Notes: generated by a model from the letters alone, not told the origin. A stretch of 64,000 nucleotides of DNA from Trichomonas vaginalis G3 (GCF_026262505.1 NC_067203.1:27509411-27573410), one strand, 5' to 3'. Counted from the stretch's first letter, positions 1-9,535 are shown. Numbers and translations: made by a program.

Positions 1-695
1 TCACTTATACTGGATTTTATAACAATGTTCTCACGAGACCAAACGCCACCAATTGACAATCTTGTAAGCAATCCTGCTGAACCTTCAACTGTAAACGTCG
101 ATGGTAACATTCCACGAAGGTCATCTATTGACATCGTTGAGTCACTGTATTTAAATATTTTCTTAAAGCAATCGTCATTATCTAACCATGCAATAGCTTT
201 GAAGTTTTCATTCGAATATACATCTGCTTCATTAAATGTAAAACCTGACTTCTTTGCAGAGACGACTTTAAAATCTATTGAGTTTGTTTCAAAATTATAT
301 GCTATGGTAACTTCTGAAGGTAATGGATGTCCTTCCGCAGTCAGTTGTTCTCTCACTACCATTTGAAGCTTTGTGTTAAAAACTTTCATGTCATCTCCCG
401 TATCTAAGTTCACATACACAGCAACAGGGAAACTATCTTGCTTCTTTGTTTCATCATTATATCTCAAAACATTAAAGTTCTTCAATAATATTGTTCTTCC
501 TGCTGGAATACTTCGAACCTGTCTGATTTCAATAGCTTTCTCACCTCCTACATACTCTACCCAGTGCCTTGGATATTCATAAGTATACTGACTTTCTTGA
601 ATTTTGGTTGGTTTCATCATAACGTGTTCATAGTATATCTTTATACTCTTGTCAGTTAGACTCGGTGCTATGTTCTGAATATTTCTGACTTGCAT
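1..695 (-). CDS. Candidate minor virion (penton-like) protein, partial
   Basis: An open frame runs leftward from an ATG at 695 to the window edge (231 codons, no stop), so the C-terminus is missing from view. The protein has the same overall pattern as the genes at 15808-16663 and 53756-54602: an N-terminal beta-rich part with a conserved aromatic YPxxW segment, then a WxRxxxxxxSS segment. Such conserved companions of the Polinton major capsid protein are expected to be minor virion proteins, but no catalytic or other defining motif is visible. It is divergent with the ATPase gene, whose start lies 16 bp away. Function is inferred from context only. Confidence 0.6.
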   Translation of the reverse strand, partial: MQVRNIQNIAPSLTDKSIKIYYEHVMMKPTKIQESQYTYEYPRHWVEYVGGEKAIEIRQVRSIPAGRTILLKNFNVLRYNDETKKQDSFPVAVYVNLDTGDDMKVFNTKLQMVVREQLTAEGHPLPSEVTIAYNFETNSIDFKVVSAKKSGFTFNEADVYSNENFKAIAWLDNDDCFKKIFKYSDSTMSIDDLRGMLPSTFTVEGSAGLLTRLSIGGVWSRENIVIKSSIS

Positions 696-711
696 TTTTA
701 ATGGAGATAAA

Positions 712-1598
712 ATGAAGCATTTAATACATGACGTAGATGAAGACATGAATGAAACTACAGACAAACTTAACTCTTCTCTCATTCTTCCTTTCAGTAAGGA
801 CTATGAGTTCTGTTCAAATGGTGTTTATTTCTATTGTGGAAAGATGGGTTCAGGTAAGACATTTAACCTCATTCGTCATATACTCATAACAGAGCGTTTA
901 GGAAACGACTCTTACTATGACCAAATCATTATATCAGCAACTTCAGACTCTATGGATTCAACAGCGAAAACATTTATGTCAAAGTTCAAGCCTCTGTCGT
1001 TAAAGTTTCAGACAGTGAACTCATTGAATTTCTTCAACGTTACATTCGACGTAAGAGGAAATATTATGCCATTGTTGAATTTATACAGTCAGGAATGCAA
1101 AAGACTTCAGAAGAGATGGAAAGAATTATTGACAAACACCACTTACGTCAATACTCAGGAGTTTACGATATGAAACGACTGACAAACTACATTCTATCAA
1201 AACTTTCAAAATACCCCTTCAAAAAGTATCCTTCAAACACTCTGCTCGTTTGTGACGACTTCGCCGGAAAAGGTTTAGTGTCAAAGCCTGACTCACCATT
1301 AGCTAACATCATTACTAAAGTCAGACATTACCATTTAACTGTAGCAATACTTATGCAAACATGGCGTTTTCTTGCTTTAAACATAAAACGTCTCATAACT
1401 GACTTCGTTATCTTTCAAGGTTTCTCACGTTATGATATTGAACTCATTTGGAAACAGTCAGGTATAACATTACCTTTTGAAGAAATTTGGGAAGCATATA
1501 AGTCTCTCATCTCTCCTCGTTCATACCTTGAGATTCATATCATGACTAATACCATTAAAGTCAAAAATATTCCATGGGAACGACCAACATTGTTTTAA
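712..1598 (+). pseudogene. Polinton genome-packaging ATPase (A32/FtsK-HerA type)
   Basis: The gene encodes the P-loop ATPase that in Polintons and related viruses pumps DNA into the capsid. A Walker A loop GKMGSGKT lies near 838-861 and a Walker B stretch LLVCDDF near 1243-1263, followed by the family's hydrophobic MQTW sensor-like segment. The homologue in element C is at 41915-42790. The copy shows about one break. It follows the divergent start of the partial gene at 1-695. Confidence 0.85.
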
Positions 1599-1996
1599 AG
1601 TTTAACCTTCAATTGACTGATGGTAAACAAATTCCATGCATCTCTGTCGCCATTTCTGTTAATATTTTTGCTGTCATTCATATCATCCACTTCTCCATCC
1701 GTTAGCTTTTGAGGATATGTGTTAGAATAGCTGTTCTTAAATGAAGGCTTCTCTCCCTTGAGAGCATAAACTCTATAACTTTCTGCATACTTTATGTTTG
1801 AACCTCCTGAGCCATCATTGACATAAATTTTTATAGGCTTCCACCCTTTGTTCATGTTCCTGCTTCTTCCCTTAGCTCTTTTGTTCAGTAGTTCTACATC
1901 TTTATACACAGCACCTGTCTCAGTGAATTCAACAATATTTTCATTCGTTAGCTTTACATTCAAACCCTTGTCGAGTATATTGTTCATTTCATACAT
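1595..1996 (-). CDS. Unrecognised Polinton protein, basic
   Basis: A 133-aa open frame from an ATG at 1996, chosen over an in-frame upstream ATG at 2113 because the upstream one would overlap the divergent gene at 2022 and the DNA just upstream of 1996 is AT-rich spacer. It is lysine- and asparagine-rich with no recognisable domain. The gene in element C at 37630-38049 occupies the same position, divergent from the homologue of the next gene, so a conserved slot is likely even though sequence similarity is weak by eye. Confidence 0.55.
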   Translation of the reverse strand: MYEMNNILDKGLNVKLTNENIVEFTETGAVYKDVELLNKRAKGRSRNMNKGWKPIKIYVNDGSGGSNIKYAESYRVYALKGEKPSFKNSYSNTYPQKLTDGEVDDMNDSKNINRNGDRDAWNLFTISQLKVKL

Positions 1997-2021
1997 ATAA
2001 AAGGTTTTTATTCTATATGAA

Positions 2022-2636
2022 ATGAGAAGCAAATCCATCTTAGCTGGTGCCGTTAATGTTCCAATTGAACCAACATCAAATGTTGACTCACGAACGACAA
2101 ACAATATTGTCATAAAGAACTATAGTTCAGAGTGTTTGAAAGAAAAAGAACCAGAGCTGAAATCCGTGAATTTAAACACAGCTTCAAACGCTAACGCTAC
2201 ATCAGATGTTAAGTTAGAGTATCCACCACTGGACCAAATTCTTTCAAGAGAAGCCAACGACAATCCTTACACAAATGTTCAAACAAATCCTTCAGATAAC
2301 GTAGACCATTACCTTCTTCAGTTATACCAAACAATTTTACTCAAAGACGATAAGAAGCTTTTGACAAATCTTATAAGTAAGAACCAAATAATTCTAACAA
2401 AGGAGGACCTTGAAAATGTTATCTCACGAATAACAGGGAAACAATGTGTCATTGACTATCTCGACCCTGAAATCGAATGCTGTGGTCAAACGCCACCATT
2501 CATGAAAATAGGTAACATCCGCATCATTGAAACACCAGGAACTACAGGAGTTGAGTTTAAGTATAAATATTCGAACGAGTATACAAAACTTTCAACAGAA
2601 TATAAACTTTGCTTGAAATATGTTTTAGTAAATTAA
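2022..2636 (+). CDS. Conserved Polinton protein with ECCGQ motif
   Basis: A 204-aa protein whose C-terminal half (PEIECCG, then a beta-rich EFKYKYSNEY segment) matches the protein at 38068-38649 in element C (PDISCCG then LNLKYSF). The N-terminal half is low-complexity and probably disordered. Both copies are followed by the same small gene and then a candidate minor capsid gene, so this is probably a virion or assembly protein. I do not recognise a known family. Confidence 0.6.
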   Translation: MRSKSILAGAVNVPIEPTSNVDSRTTNNIVIKNYSSECLKEKEPELKSVNLNTASNANATSDVKLEYPPLDQILSREANDNPYTNVQTNPSDNVDHYLLQLYQTILLKDDKKLLTNLISKNQIILTKEDLENVISRITGKQCVIDYLDPEIECCGQTPPFMKIGNIRIIETPGTTGVEFKYKYSNEYTKLSTEYKLCLKYVLVN

Positions 2637-2872
2637 AGCAATTTGTAATATCTATCCAAAACTTCTTCAACAGTATCGAACTCATCTTCATAATGCAAAC
2701 CTAATCTTATTGACTTGGTGCAGTTTTCACTAACACAATATTTTTCTGTTCTCTTGACTGACATAACTAACTCATTTGTTTCATCAAACAGCAACAACCA
2801 AAGTTCATGACCTAATACATAACATTCATACTTTATATTTTTAGCTCTGAGTTCTCTTGTAAGCTGTTGCAT
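2633..2872 (-). CDS. Small conserved Polinton protein (79 aa)
   Basis: A 79-aa frame whose stop overlaps the convergent gene at 2022-2636 by 4 bp and whose start overlaps the end of the gene at 2833-3597 by about 40 bp. It resembles the 76-aa protein at 38656-38886 in element C: both begin with a short helix, contain two or three beta strands and end in a DEVL-type helix. The conserved neighbourhood suggests a structural or assembly role, but no function can be read from the sequence. Confidence 0.55.
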   Translation of the reverse strand: MQQLTRELRAKNIKYECYVLGHELWLLLFDETNELVMSVKRTEKYCVSENCTKSIRLGLHYEDEFDTVEEVLDRYYKLL

Positions 2873-3597
2873 TTAATATTTTCTAAAAAGTCAACTTCAA
2901 CAGTCATTCGCACTGGTGCCTTCAGTTCTACAGGCTCTCCTTGAAAGTCAACAAGTCTGAATTGCATGTCTTTCAAATTATGAGGACTAATGCGAACCCA
3001 TTTACCTAAATGAGTTGCTATGACAGGAACGTTTGGAATGAACATTGAATTTACTTCATAACAGAAAGATTTATACTCTACTGAACCTTTACTATTAACT
3101 CCTGAAATGCCTGTGACATTAGCTATTTTAGACTCAATGTATAAACAATTGCCATAACATACGTATGGAACAGATTTCATCTCAATCGTTTTGTCAACAC
3201 TTTTCAAAGGAAATGTCATATGGTATGCTCCTAAAAGAAGTTGAACTCTATGACTCATTCGTGTTATCTTGAACTCTTTCTTGCTACTGAACTTCAATGT
3301 TCCCTCAGAAGAGAGTTCGACATCTATGTTGTCAATAGTTTCTTCATTTATGAGAGTATCTATGACTCCAGCAATTTTATCTATTCTATACTCTGCTCTG
3401 TTAGGAAATGTTATAAAACTTCTTTTGTCATCTATTTCAATCTCTATGAAATCTGTTTCATCTGTTATGACAAAAGTTGCGATAGTATTGAAGTCAACAA
3501 CTCTGAAAGCAAGTGCTTCATTCTGAAGACCTAAGTTTGTTTGTAGCTTTACTGTCCCGTATTCGTTTGGGTCTGTACTTTGCAAATAGAACAACAT
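2833..3597 (-). CDS. Candidate Polinton minor capsid protein (single jelly roll)
   Basis: A 254-aa beta-rich protein. The C-terminal segment FRLVDFQGEPVELKAPV is typical of the last strands of penton-like single jelly-roll proteins, in which a strand, a D-x-x-G turn and a proline-bounded strand recur. The corresponding region of element C is 38897-39691. Polintons are known to encode a major and a minor jelly-roll capsid protein, and this is my best candidate for the minor one. It is divergent from the fibre gene at 3615 with only 17 bp between starts. Confidence 0.6.
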   Translation of the reverse strand: MLFYLQSTDPNEYGTVKLQTNLGLQNEALAFRVVDFNTIATFVITDETDFIEIEIDDKRSFITFPNRAEYRIDKIAGVIDTLINEETIDNIDVELSSEGTLKFSSKKEFKITRMSHRVQLLLGAYHMTFPLKSVDKTIEMKSVPYVCYGNCLYIESKIANVTGISGVNSKGSVEYKSFCYEVNSMFIPNVPVIATHLGKWVRISPHNLKDMQFRLVDFQGEPVELKAPVRMTVEVDFLENIKCNSLQENSELKI

Positions 3598-4029
3598 TTT
3601 ATTCTCATTAAAATATGACTATTGCTGCATATGCGTATGAAACAAATGAAGCAAGAAGAGCACATGAACTAGTAAACGAAAACTCAACTTTAACCATTGA
3701 AGGCAATGATTTAGTCATTGACGATGGAAAAACTAAAAAAGTCATTGATTTCGATACTTTTAACACTTATGACCCATTCATTACAATAAGTAAAGTTCCT
3801 ATCATAAATGATGGAACGGTGCAATATATAAATTCTACAGTAGATGCCTCATTAGTGAAAGTATTAAATGTTCTCATTGAATTGTTAAAGAGCTTTCGAT
3901 TTGACGACAACATTAAATGCTTAAAGAATTTAGTCATGAATGAGAAACAAATTCTTGGCGTTGCTGGTAGCAGTAATGATGTACACCTTATGACATTAGA
4001 ATATTATAACGAACATAAAGATGAACTGA

Positions 4030-4117
4030 AAGGAGAGAAGGGTGACACCGGACCTCAAGGACCTCAAGGACCACAAGGAATACAAGGAATACAAGGAATA
4101 CAAGGACCTCAAGGCGA
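4030..4117 (+). repeat. Collagen-like 9-bp triplet repeats
   Basis: Near-perfect 9-bp units (variants of ggacctcaa and ggaatacaa) encode GPQ and GIQ triplets within the fibre gene. Such runs form collagen-like triple helices in phage and viral fibres. Confidence 0.85.
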
Positions 4118-5254
4118 GAACGGTTTGGATGGTGTAGATGGAAAGGATGGAAAAACTGCTAAATCATGGATATGGAACCTTATAAATACTGGTTTAACAG
4201 CTGCTTCATATGGAGTTCTTCAATACCAAATCGGAAAGATATGGGCGGTACTTGGTGAAGAAGTTTTAAATGACGTTAAAAATGCTTTGAACTTCATTTC
4301 AAATGGTTCGGATACTATTAAAACTTTATCTGGTTGGATGCAAGAAACAAGGAGTCAAATAGATACTGTAAGACGTATAGCAAACAATGCACGTACGGGA
4401 TTGGATACTTTACGACAAGCACAAAATACACTAAAGGAAGCAAATGATATTCTTGGCTCAGTATCAGACATGCATGAAGATTGGCTTAAAGGTATTGACA
4501 AATCTTTAAAAAATCACAGTCAGTCTATTGCTGACTACAAGAAAAGTATAGATTTTTTACATAGTGCTATGGACGTACATGATGGAAGCATAAGGAACTT
4601 ACTTAATGCTAACAATAACTTACCAGGAACTATTAAAGCATTTATAAAGTCCTTTGTAAAACCCGGTGCTCTAACATTTAGGTCTTTGAGAGCAAGAGCA
4701 TTGAAGTCAAGAGATGCAGAAACTCCAACAGAACCTACAGAAGGAACTGAAACAACAGAAACTCCAAAGAACCACCAAAACCAACAGCTAATGAAATATT
4801 GTTCGAATATTTTCCAAGGTACTCTGTTCTCATTGCATACATTCAAGAAATACTTAAGAAAGCAGACTTGACTTTAGGAGATGATGAAAGTTCTGTATAT
4901 CTTTCGTTCCAGTTTCAAATAGCAGAACTTTTGAGACAGATATGCTTAATGTATGACAACATCTCTGATTTCACAAGATATGATGACGACCATGACCCCG
5001 AACACGGTGAAGAAGAAGTTTTACAAACATCCATTAAGACAGGAAAGGTTTTAACACAAAGTCTCATTATTGACACCAAAGATGGCGAAGTGGACGTTCT
5101 TCAAGAGCTGAAGAAAAATACTTCTTCGGGAGGTGGTGGTAGGCATGAACTTGAAATAAATGAGATAGAAGAGAAATTAGCCGAAAAAGCAGATAAAGAA
5201 CATAAACACAATATCTCCGATATAAATGAACTTCAAGCTACATTAAATAGTAAA

Positions 5255-5674
5255 GCTGACAAAAATCATACACATAAATCCTTCACTACTGTTAGAGCAG
5301 ACGATGTAATATTGAACTTTGACCTTGGTTCAAGTGCACCTTTAGAGAATCCGAGTACAAGCGTAAAAGATACTCTTAACAATTTAGATAAGAGTTGCAG
5401 GAATATTGAAAGTCATGCCAGAAACTTTGAAGCACATGAACTACCAACAATGTTAGATAAGAAAGCTGACAAAAATCATACACATAAATCCTTCACTACT
5501 GTTAGAGCAGACGATGTAATATTGAACTTTGACCTTGGTTCAAGTGCACCTTTAGAGAATCCGAGTACAAGCGTAAAAGATACTCTTAACAATTTAGATA
5601 AGAGTTGCAGGAATATTGAAAGTCATGCCAGAAACTTTGAAGCACATGAACTACCCGCAATGTTAGATAAGAAA
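5255..5674 (+). repeat. Tandem duplication of a 210-bp fibre-shaft module
   Basis: Two almost identical 210-bp units (5255-5464 and 5465-5674) encode the same 70-residue module, starting ADKNHTHK and ending AHELPxMLDKK. Only a few bases differ near the end of the units, so the duplication is recent and in frame, lengthening the fibre shaft by one module. Confidence 0.9.
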
Positions 5675-6422
5675 GCAGACAAAACTTATGTGGATGCAGA
5701 ACTAACAAAGAAATTTTCGAAACCAGATACAATGACATTTACAACAGAAATTATAAATGGTGAACCAGCAACTCCATTTGAATTTGTTAGAGGTCTTCAA
5801 CCAGATACTTTTGAATTTTTCTTGGATAATTCTATTGAACTAACATTACATTATAAAAGTGGAACAAATGCAACATTTCATCCGGGAGATACATTCCAAA
5901 TGGTATTTAATGACATAAGTTCTTTAGAATATGTTTATAGAGTTATGAGCATATATGATTTAATATATCCTATAGGAGCTGTTTATACGTCTATGAATCC
6001 AATAAATCCAAACACTTTATTTGGTGGTAGATGGTATGAAATAGTTGACAGTTTTCCATTCTACACTAATACGCAGTCAATGAAGATGGGAGGTTCAAAG
6101 AAAATAGGTATTGAAAACCTTCCTTCACATATGCATAGGTTCAGTGGAAGAACATCTGTGGAAGGAAACCATTCACATTCAATAACAAAAAGAGGTTATA
6201 CAAATCTTGCAGCGGGTTCGGATAGACAGGGAATGCATAGATATGATATCACAACTGACCCAGTAGATTCAAGCACAGGTATTTTCTGTGGAACCGCAGG
6301 AAATCATACACATGTTGTAGCTGGTATTACAGACCCAGCAGGTAATGGAAAAGATTATATGCCTCCTTATATAACAATACACGCTTGGATACGAGTTGGT
6401 TAAAATCTTTAACTTTACATAA

Positions 6423-7508
6423 ATGAGCTTGAAAGAAGTATTCGAACAACATCCATGGAGGTCATTTAAAAAATTCAATGAAGCTGCAAAGAGTTGGGGA
6501 TTTACTAACAGAGCTGAAGTGAAAAGGTTCTTTGACAAAAATGTTGTACATCAAACAAAAATAAACCCTTACGACTACTTTTTACCAATTTACTCCAACG
6601 CTCCTGACGCATACCAATTTGACACTCTCATTCAAAGCAGAAAAGGAGGACATAAACCATTCCTCATCTTCATTAATGTTAACACTCGTAAAGCATATGC
6701 ATATCCAATGAAAAATAAAGGAACTCATGAAGTGTTAAGAGTTTTACAAAAGTTTGTAGCAGAACATAACCCAAGTACTTTAACATCAGACCAAGACAGT
6801 GCATACCTCAGCAATGAAATCACAGATTTTCTCATTAAGCATAACATAACTCACTACACTACTGAAGACCATAACCATAACATACTCGGCATCATAAACC
6901 GCTTCATAAGGACTCTCAGAGATTTAAACCAAGAGCGAGACTTTATCGAAGAAACAATGAAACATTTTCTCGAAGTATATAATTCCTCAACACATTCTAC
7001 AACAGGACATACACCAAATTCAATGACACAACAACAAGAAGAAAAGTATATACAAAAGAAACGAAGTCAAACACAAAATATCAGAAATTCAACACAATTT
7101 ACCCTCATTCCTGGTACAAAAGTTCGTGTAGTCCTTGACGACAAACCGTTGACAAAGAAACGTTTAAGGTTAAGTAGAAACTATTATATCGTAGACTCTA
7201 CGCAAGGTAATGGATATCTTATAAAAGCTGCTGACGACTCCATTGCATTTTACCCTCGTCATAAATTAGTCGAAAGTAGTAATGGCAAACTTGCTGAAAC
7301 CATTGACGAAGCAAAGCGAGGAGTGGTTATTGAAATACTTGGCTACAACATAAACGATGACACTTATAAAGTAAGATATGAAGGAGGCGTTGAAGATGTT
7401 ATACCATCTAAGAACTTGAGAGAGTCAAAGCCAACACATCTGGGACCATTAGAGCGGGAGTATTGGAAAGACAAAAACATGCCAGAAAGAATAAGAAAAT
7501 TCTTCTAA
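6423..7508 (+). CDS. Polinton rve-family integrase (element A)
   Basis: A 361-aa retroviral-type integrase that in Polintons inserts the linear element with a short target duplication. After an N-terminal segment, the RNase H-like core shows YQFDTL (first acidic residue), LTSDQDSAY (second) and the INRFIRTLRDLN helix that follows the third position. The C-terminal part has a chromodomain/SH3-like beta segment (VRVVLDD, YYIVDSTQGNGYLIKA) followed by a second beta module. It starts 20 bp after the fibre gene on the same strand. Homologues are at 24986-26393 and 51513-52477. Confidence 0.9.
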   Translation: MSLKEVFEQHPWRSFKKFNEAAKSWGFTNRAEVKRFFDKNVVHQTKINPYDYFLPIYSNAPDAYQFDTLIQSRKGGHKPFLIFINVNTRKAYAYPMKNKGTHEVLRVLQKFVAEHNPSTLTSDQDSAYLSNEITDFLIKHNITHYTTEDHNHNILGIINRFIRTLRDLNQERDFIEETMKHFLEVYNSSTHSTTGHTPNSMTQQQEEKYIQKKRSQTQNIRNSTQFTLIPGTKVRVVLDDKPLTKKRLRLSRNYYIVDSTQGNGYLIKAADDSIAFYPRHKLVESSNGKLAETIDEAKRGVVIEILGYNINDDTYKVRYEGGVEDVIPSKNLRESKPTHLGPLEREYWKDKNMPERIRKFF

Positions 7509-7534
7509 ACTTTTTCGTTGGATGTAAATCAGAC

Positions 7535-7627
7535 ATGAATGAGAACAGTCATGATATCATTAATGGTACCATTTATTTTAACATAAAGACGCAAAGCGGC
7601 GAGGACGAAGTCCATGACCAAAAATAA
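7535..7627 (+). CDS. Short ORF built around a GC-rich palindrome
   Basis: A 30-codon frame starts at an ATG 27 bp after the integrase stop. Two thirds of the way along it carries the palindromic element at 7584-7616, read as KTQSGEDEV, in the same frame as the three copies inside larger genes (12081, 24856, 29336). I know of no protein family for it; the frame may be the remnant of a larger gene or chance, but the shared frame is notable. Confidence 0.35.
   Translation: MNENSHDIINGTIYFNIKTQSGEDEVHDQK
7584..7616 (+). repeat. GC-rich palindromic element, copy 1
   Basis: The core gcaaagcggcgaggacgaag sits in an AT-rich surround. The same element occurs at 12081-12113, 24856-24876 and 29336-29364 in different genes and in both elements A and B. 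The arms of gccgcaaNgcggc form a short stem. Confidence 0.7.
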
Positions 7628-7632
7628 TGTTT

Positions 7633-7680
7633 AGGGTAGATGGTTAGATCTAACCTCATTTCTACCCTCATTTCTACCCT
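7633..7680. repeat. GGTTAGATCTAACC palindrome, copy 1
   Basis: A perfect 14-bp palindrome (7642-7655) is flanked by inverted copies of agggtaga/tctaccct, giving a larger interrupted palindrome. It lies between the integrase and the KilA-N cluster. Confidence 0.8.
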
Positions 7681-7703
7681 CTTGAATTTTCATGAATTTT
7701 CCC

Positions 7704-7733
7704 GAAATAAAAAATAAAGTTAGTTTTATTTTA
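7704..7733 (+). promoter_or_regulatory. Conserved AT-rich upstream motif (aataaagttagttttattt)
   Basis: The stretch aaataaagttagttttattt is repeated almost exactly upstream of several genes (8201, 9478, 10181, 21643, and in reverse at 32193 and 44607). Here the gene expected after it is absent and tandem 106-bp repeats follow, so this copy may be a promoter remnant. Confidence 0.4.
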
Positions 7734-7740
7734 TTTATTT

Positions 7741-7952
7741 TGTATTTTTTGTATGTAAAGACATGATTTCAGGGATTTTTTTGACGAAGTGTCAATCTTC
7801 ACTTCGTCAAAAAATAACAGTTATCTAATGAAAAAGTGTCATTTTTTGTATTTTTTGTATGTAAAGACATGATTTCAGGGATTTTTTTGACGAAGTGTCA
7901 ATCTTCACTTCGTCAAAAAATAACAGTTATCTAATGAAAAAGTGTCATTTTT
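7741..7952 (+). repeat. Two tandem 106-bp units with a tgacgaagtg hairpin
   Basis: Two copies of a 106-bp unit (7741-7846, 7847-7952). Each contains gtatgtaaagacatgatttc and a hairpin with arms tgacgaagtg and cacttcgtca (7782-7809 and 7888-7915). The same unit with the same 106-bp period appears in reverse orientation at about 43021-43206 in element C, and a single hairpin is at 32229-32256. Confidence 0.85.
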
Positions 7953-7971
7953 TTGTATTTGACGAGAATGT

Positions 7972-8020
7972 CGGGTAGATGGTTAGATCTAACCTCATTT
8001 CTAACCTCATTTCTACCCTC
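7972..8020. repeat. GGTTAGATCTAACC palindrome, copy 2
   Basis: The perfect palindrome is at 7981-7994, preceded by gggtagat and followed by ctcatttctaaccctc-like arms ending in taccctc. Confidence 0.8.
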
Positions 8021-8100
8021 TTGAATTTGTCAAGACTTCTTCGTAAATGTTTTGTCAAGACTTCTTCGTAATGAGTGTAAAGGACCCAAAAATATATTTT

Positions 8101-8172
8101 AGGGTAGATGGTTAGATCTAACCTCATTTCGAACCTCATTTCTACCCTCATTTCTACCCTCATTTCTACCCT
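8101..8172. repeat. GGTTAGATCTAACC palindrome, copy 3
   Basis: The perfect palindrome is at 8110-8123, followed by several direct repeats of cctcatttctac. It lies just upstream of the KilA-N-type gene at 8254; the whole upstream block is shared with the reversed gene at 43251-44573. Confidence 0.8.
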
Positions 8173-8200
8173 CTTGAATTTTCATGAATTTTCCCGAAAT

Positions 8201-8252
8201 AAAAAATAAAGTTAGTTTTATTTTTTTTATTTTTTTTATTTTGTATAAAAGA
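8201..8252 (+). promoter_or_regulatory. Conserved upstream motif of the 8254 gene
   Basis: The motif aaataaagttagttttattt followed by T-rich sequence and tataaaagacatg ends directly at the start codon. The same arrangement precedes the genes at 9536, 10238 and 44573 (reverse), which points to a shared promoter or at least a shared cassette boundary. Confidence 0.5.
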
Positions 8253-8253
8253 C

Positions 8254-9192
8254 ATGATTTCAACAATCGGCACAACAACAATTCAAACAACAGCACCAAA
8301 CTCGCTAGTCATGAATCCTACGTCAATGTTAGTAGAAATGAAAAGCTTCATTCCTTCTTCATATACTTTTGAAACAGAAATCCAGAAGATAAAGCAAGAA
8401 CTTTTAACAAGTAATTTAGACTGTAGTGCGAAAGATGAAACAAATGAACAGTATCTTTATGAAATGCAGGACCTCATCGACCATTTACCCAAACTACCTG
8501 AAATCCAACAACAAAAACTCACTATTCCTGAATTCGATGAAATTGAAGTCAAAGCAACTGACTCAGTAGAAATAAAGAAGTTCATACGAAAGGTAAACTA
8601 TGAGTTTCTAGGATTTCATTGCAACCATAAGGTTATGGACAAAGATTGCGACATGGTATATAAGAACATCTCTGACATATATAAATCTGAAGAATTTAAG
8701 ACCTACGACAACTTTGTTTCGTTAGTTGCTGAATGTGTATGGCAGATAAGAGATAAAGATAGAAGAGGTAAGGTATGGAACAAACAAATAAGACCCGCTA
8801 TGTTTGAGATGAAGAGAGCAATTGACGCTTTAGTTGTTTTAGCTGGTTTTATTTCAATGTATAACGCAAAAATGAACCCGCAATGTTCTAAATGTAAAGC
8901 AGCAATGAGGAGATATAACTACTCCGTCAAAGAGATAGAACGTATGAGAAACGACTATGCAGACTTAAAGAAAGAAGCAGAAAAACCAGCAGAAGATAAA
9001 ATGGACATGTTAGCATTTCTGAACAAAAACTATCCAACTGCTGACGATTTCCTATTATCTGATGTCAAGAAGAAATATAAAGAAACTTTCGGCATTGTTA
9101 AAACATTCGATGTACTAAAAGAAGAAATAGAAGCTACAAAACTGTTTAAAGTCTCACGAATTCATAACGTTTACCATGTAAAACGCTTATAA
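8254..9192 (+). CDS. KilA-N-cluster protein, module 1 (312 aa)
   Basis: The first 230 or so residues are nearly identical to the N-terminal part of the protein at 43251-44573 in element C, ending at RNDYADLK. They include an all-helical region with CSKCKAAMRRYNYS, a possible small zinc-binding pair, and a coiled-coil segment. The last 80 residues (KKEAEKPAEDK onward) are unique. Members of this kind accompany KilA-N/Bro-type DNA-binding proteins of large DNA viruses, which are known for domain shuffling. Function is unknown; a DNA-binding or regulatory role is an inference. The start at 8254 matches the promoter-like block. Confidence 0.6.
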   Translation: MISTIGTTTIQTTAPNSLVMNPTSMLVEMKSFIPSSYTFETEIQKIKQELLTSNLDCSAKDETNEQYLYEMQDLIDHLPKLPEIQQQKLTIPEFDEIEVKATDSVEIKKFIRKVNYEFLGFHCNHKVMDKDCDMVYKNISDIYKSEEFKTYDNFVSLVAECVWQIRDKDRRGKVWNKQIRPAMFEMKRAIDALVVLAGFISMYNAKMNPQCSKCKAAMRRYNYSVKEIERMRNDYADLKKEAEKPAEDKMDMLAFLNKNYPTADDFLLSDVKKKYKETFGIVKTFDVLKEEIEATKLFKVSRIHNVYHVKRL

Positions 9193-9200
9193 AATAACTG

Positions 9201-9245
9201 GGGTAGAAAAGGGTAGAAATGAGGTTAGATCTAACCTTCTACCCT
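9201..9245. repeat. GGTTAGATCTAACC palindrome, copy 4
   Basis: The perfect palindrome is at 9223-9236, with gggtagaaatga and ttctaccct as outer arms, downstream of the gene at 8254-9192. Confidence 0.8.
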
Positions 9246-9377
9246 AAACATTATTTTTGCTGAATTCAGCAACAAAATTCTGAGTAAAATAATTTTTAGG
9301 GCATGTGTCAAACCGTTGAGTTTTCACAAAATTTAAAAAATAACGTTTACCATGTAAAACGCTTATAAAATAACTGG

Positions 9378-9424
9378 GGTAGAAAAGAGGGTAGAAATGA
9401 GGTTAGATCTAACCATCTACCCTA
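9378..9424. repeat. GGTTAGATCTAACC palindrome, copy 5
   Basis: The perfect palindrome is at 9401-9414, in the second copy of the duplicated block just described and upstream of the T5orf172 gene. Confidence 0.8.
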
Positions 9425-9477
9425 AAATATATTTTTGCTGAATTCAGCAACAAAAATCGTGAATTTCCTTAAGACAG

Positions 9478-9533
9478 AAAAAATAAAGTTAGTTTTATTT
9501 TTATTTATTTTTTTATTTTGTATGTAAAGACAT
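9478..9533 (+). promoter_or_regulatory. Conserved upstream motif of the 9536 gene
   Basis: The motif aaaataaagttagttttatt, then T-rich DNA and ttgtatgtaaagacata, ends at the start codon, matching the blocks upstream of 8254 and 10238. Confidence 0.5.
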
Positions 9534-9535
9534 AT

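Larger units (their letters stand above)
3615..6403 (+). pseudogene. Collagen-like and tail-collar fibre gene
   Basis: The region encodes a fibre-like virion protein in two overlapping frames (about one break). In order there is a globular N-terminal part, a collagen-like stretch of G-x-y triplets (about 4039-4150), a long helical region with coiled-coil character, repeated shaft modules with KADKNHTHK motifs, and a C-terminal domain with YPIGAVYTSM, FGGRW and NHTH motifs ending in AWIRV, which resembles phage tail-collar domains. Such fibres mediate attachment in phages; here that role is inferred. Related collar domains occur at 20402-21181 and 52474-53737. Confidence 0.75.
9166..9461. repeat. 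Direct duplication covering a gene 3' end and palindrome
   Basis: The block aacgtttaccatgtaaaacg through gctgaattcagcaac occurs at about 9166-9282 and again at about 9342-9461 (offset 176 bp). It includes the last codons and stop of the gene at 8254-9192 plus the palindrome copy, so the unit was copied together with a gene end. Confidence 0.75.

Noticed and set aside
3241-3534. Plus-strand open frames within 3241-3534
   Set aside because: Antisense of the minor capsid candidate at 2833-3597, with low-complexity composition typical of shadow frames.
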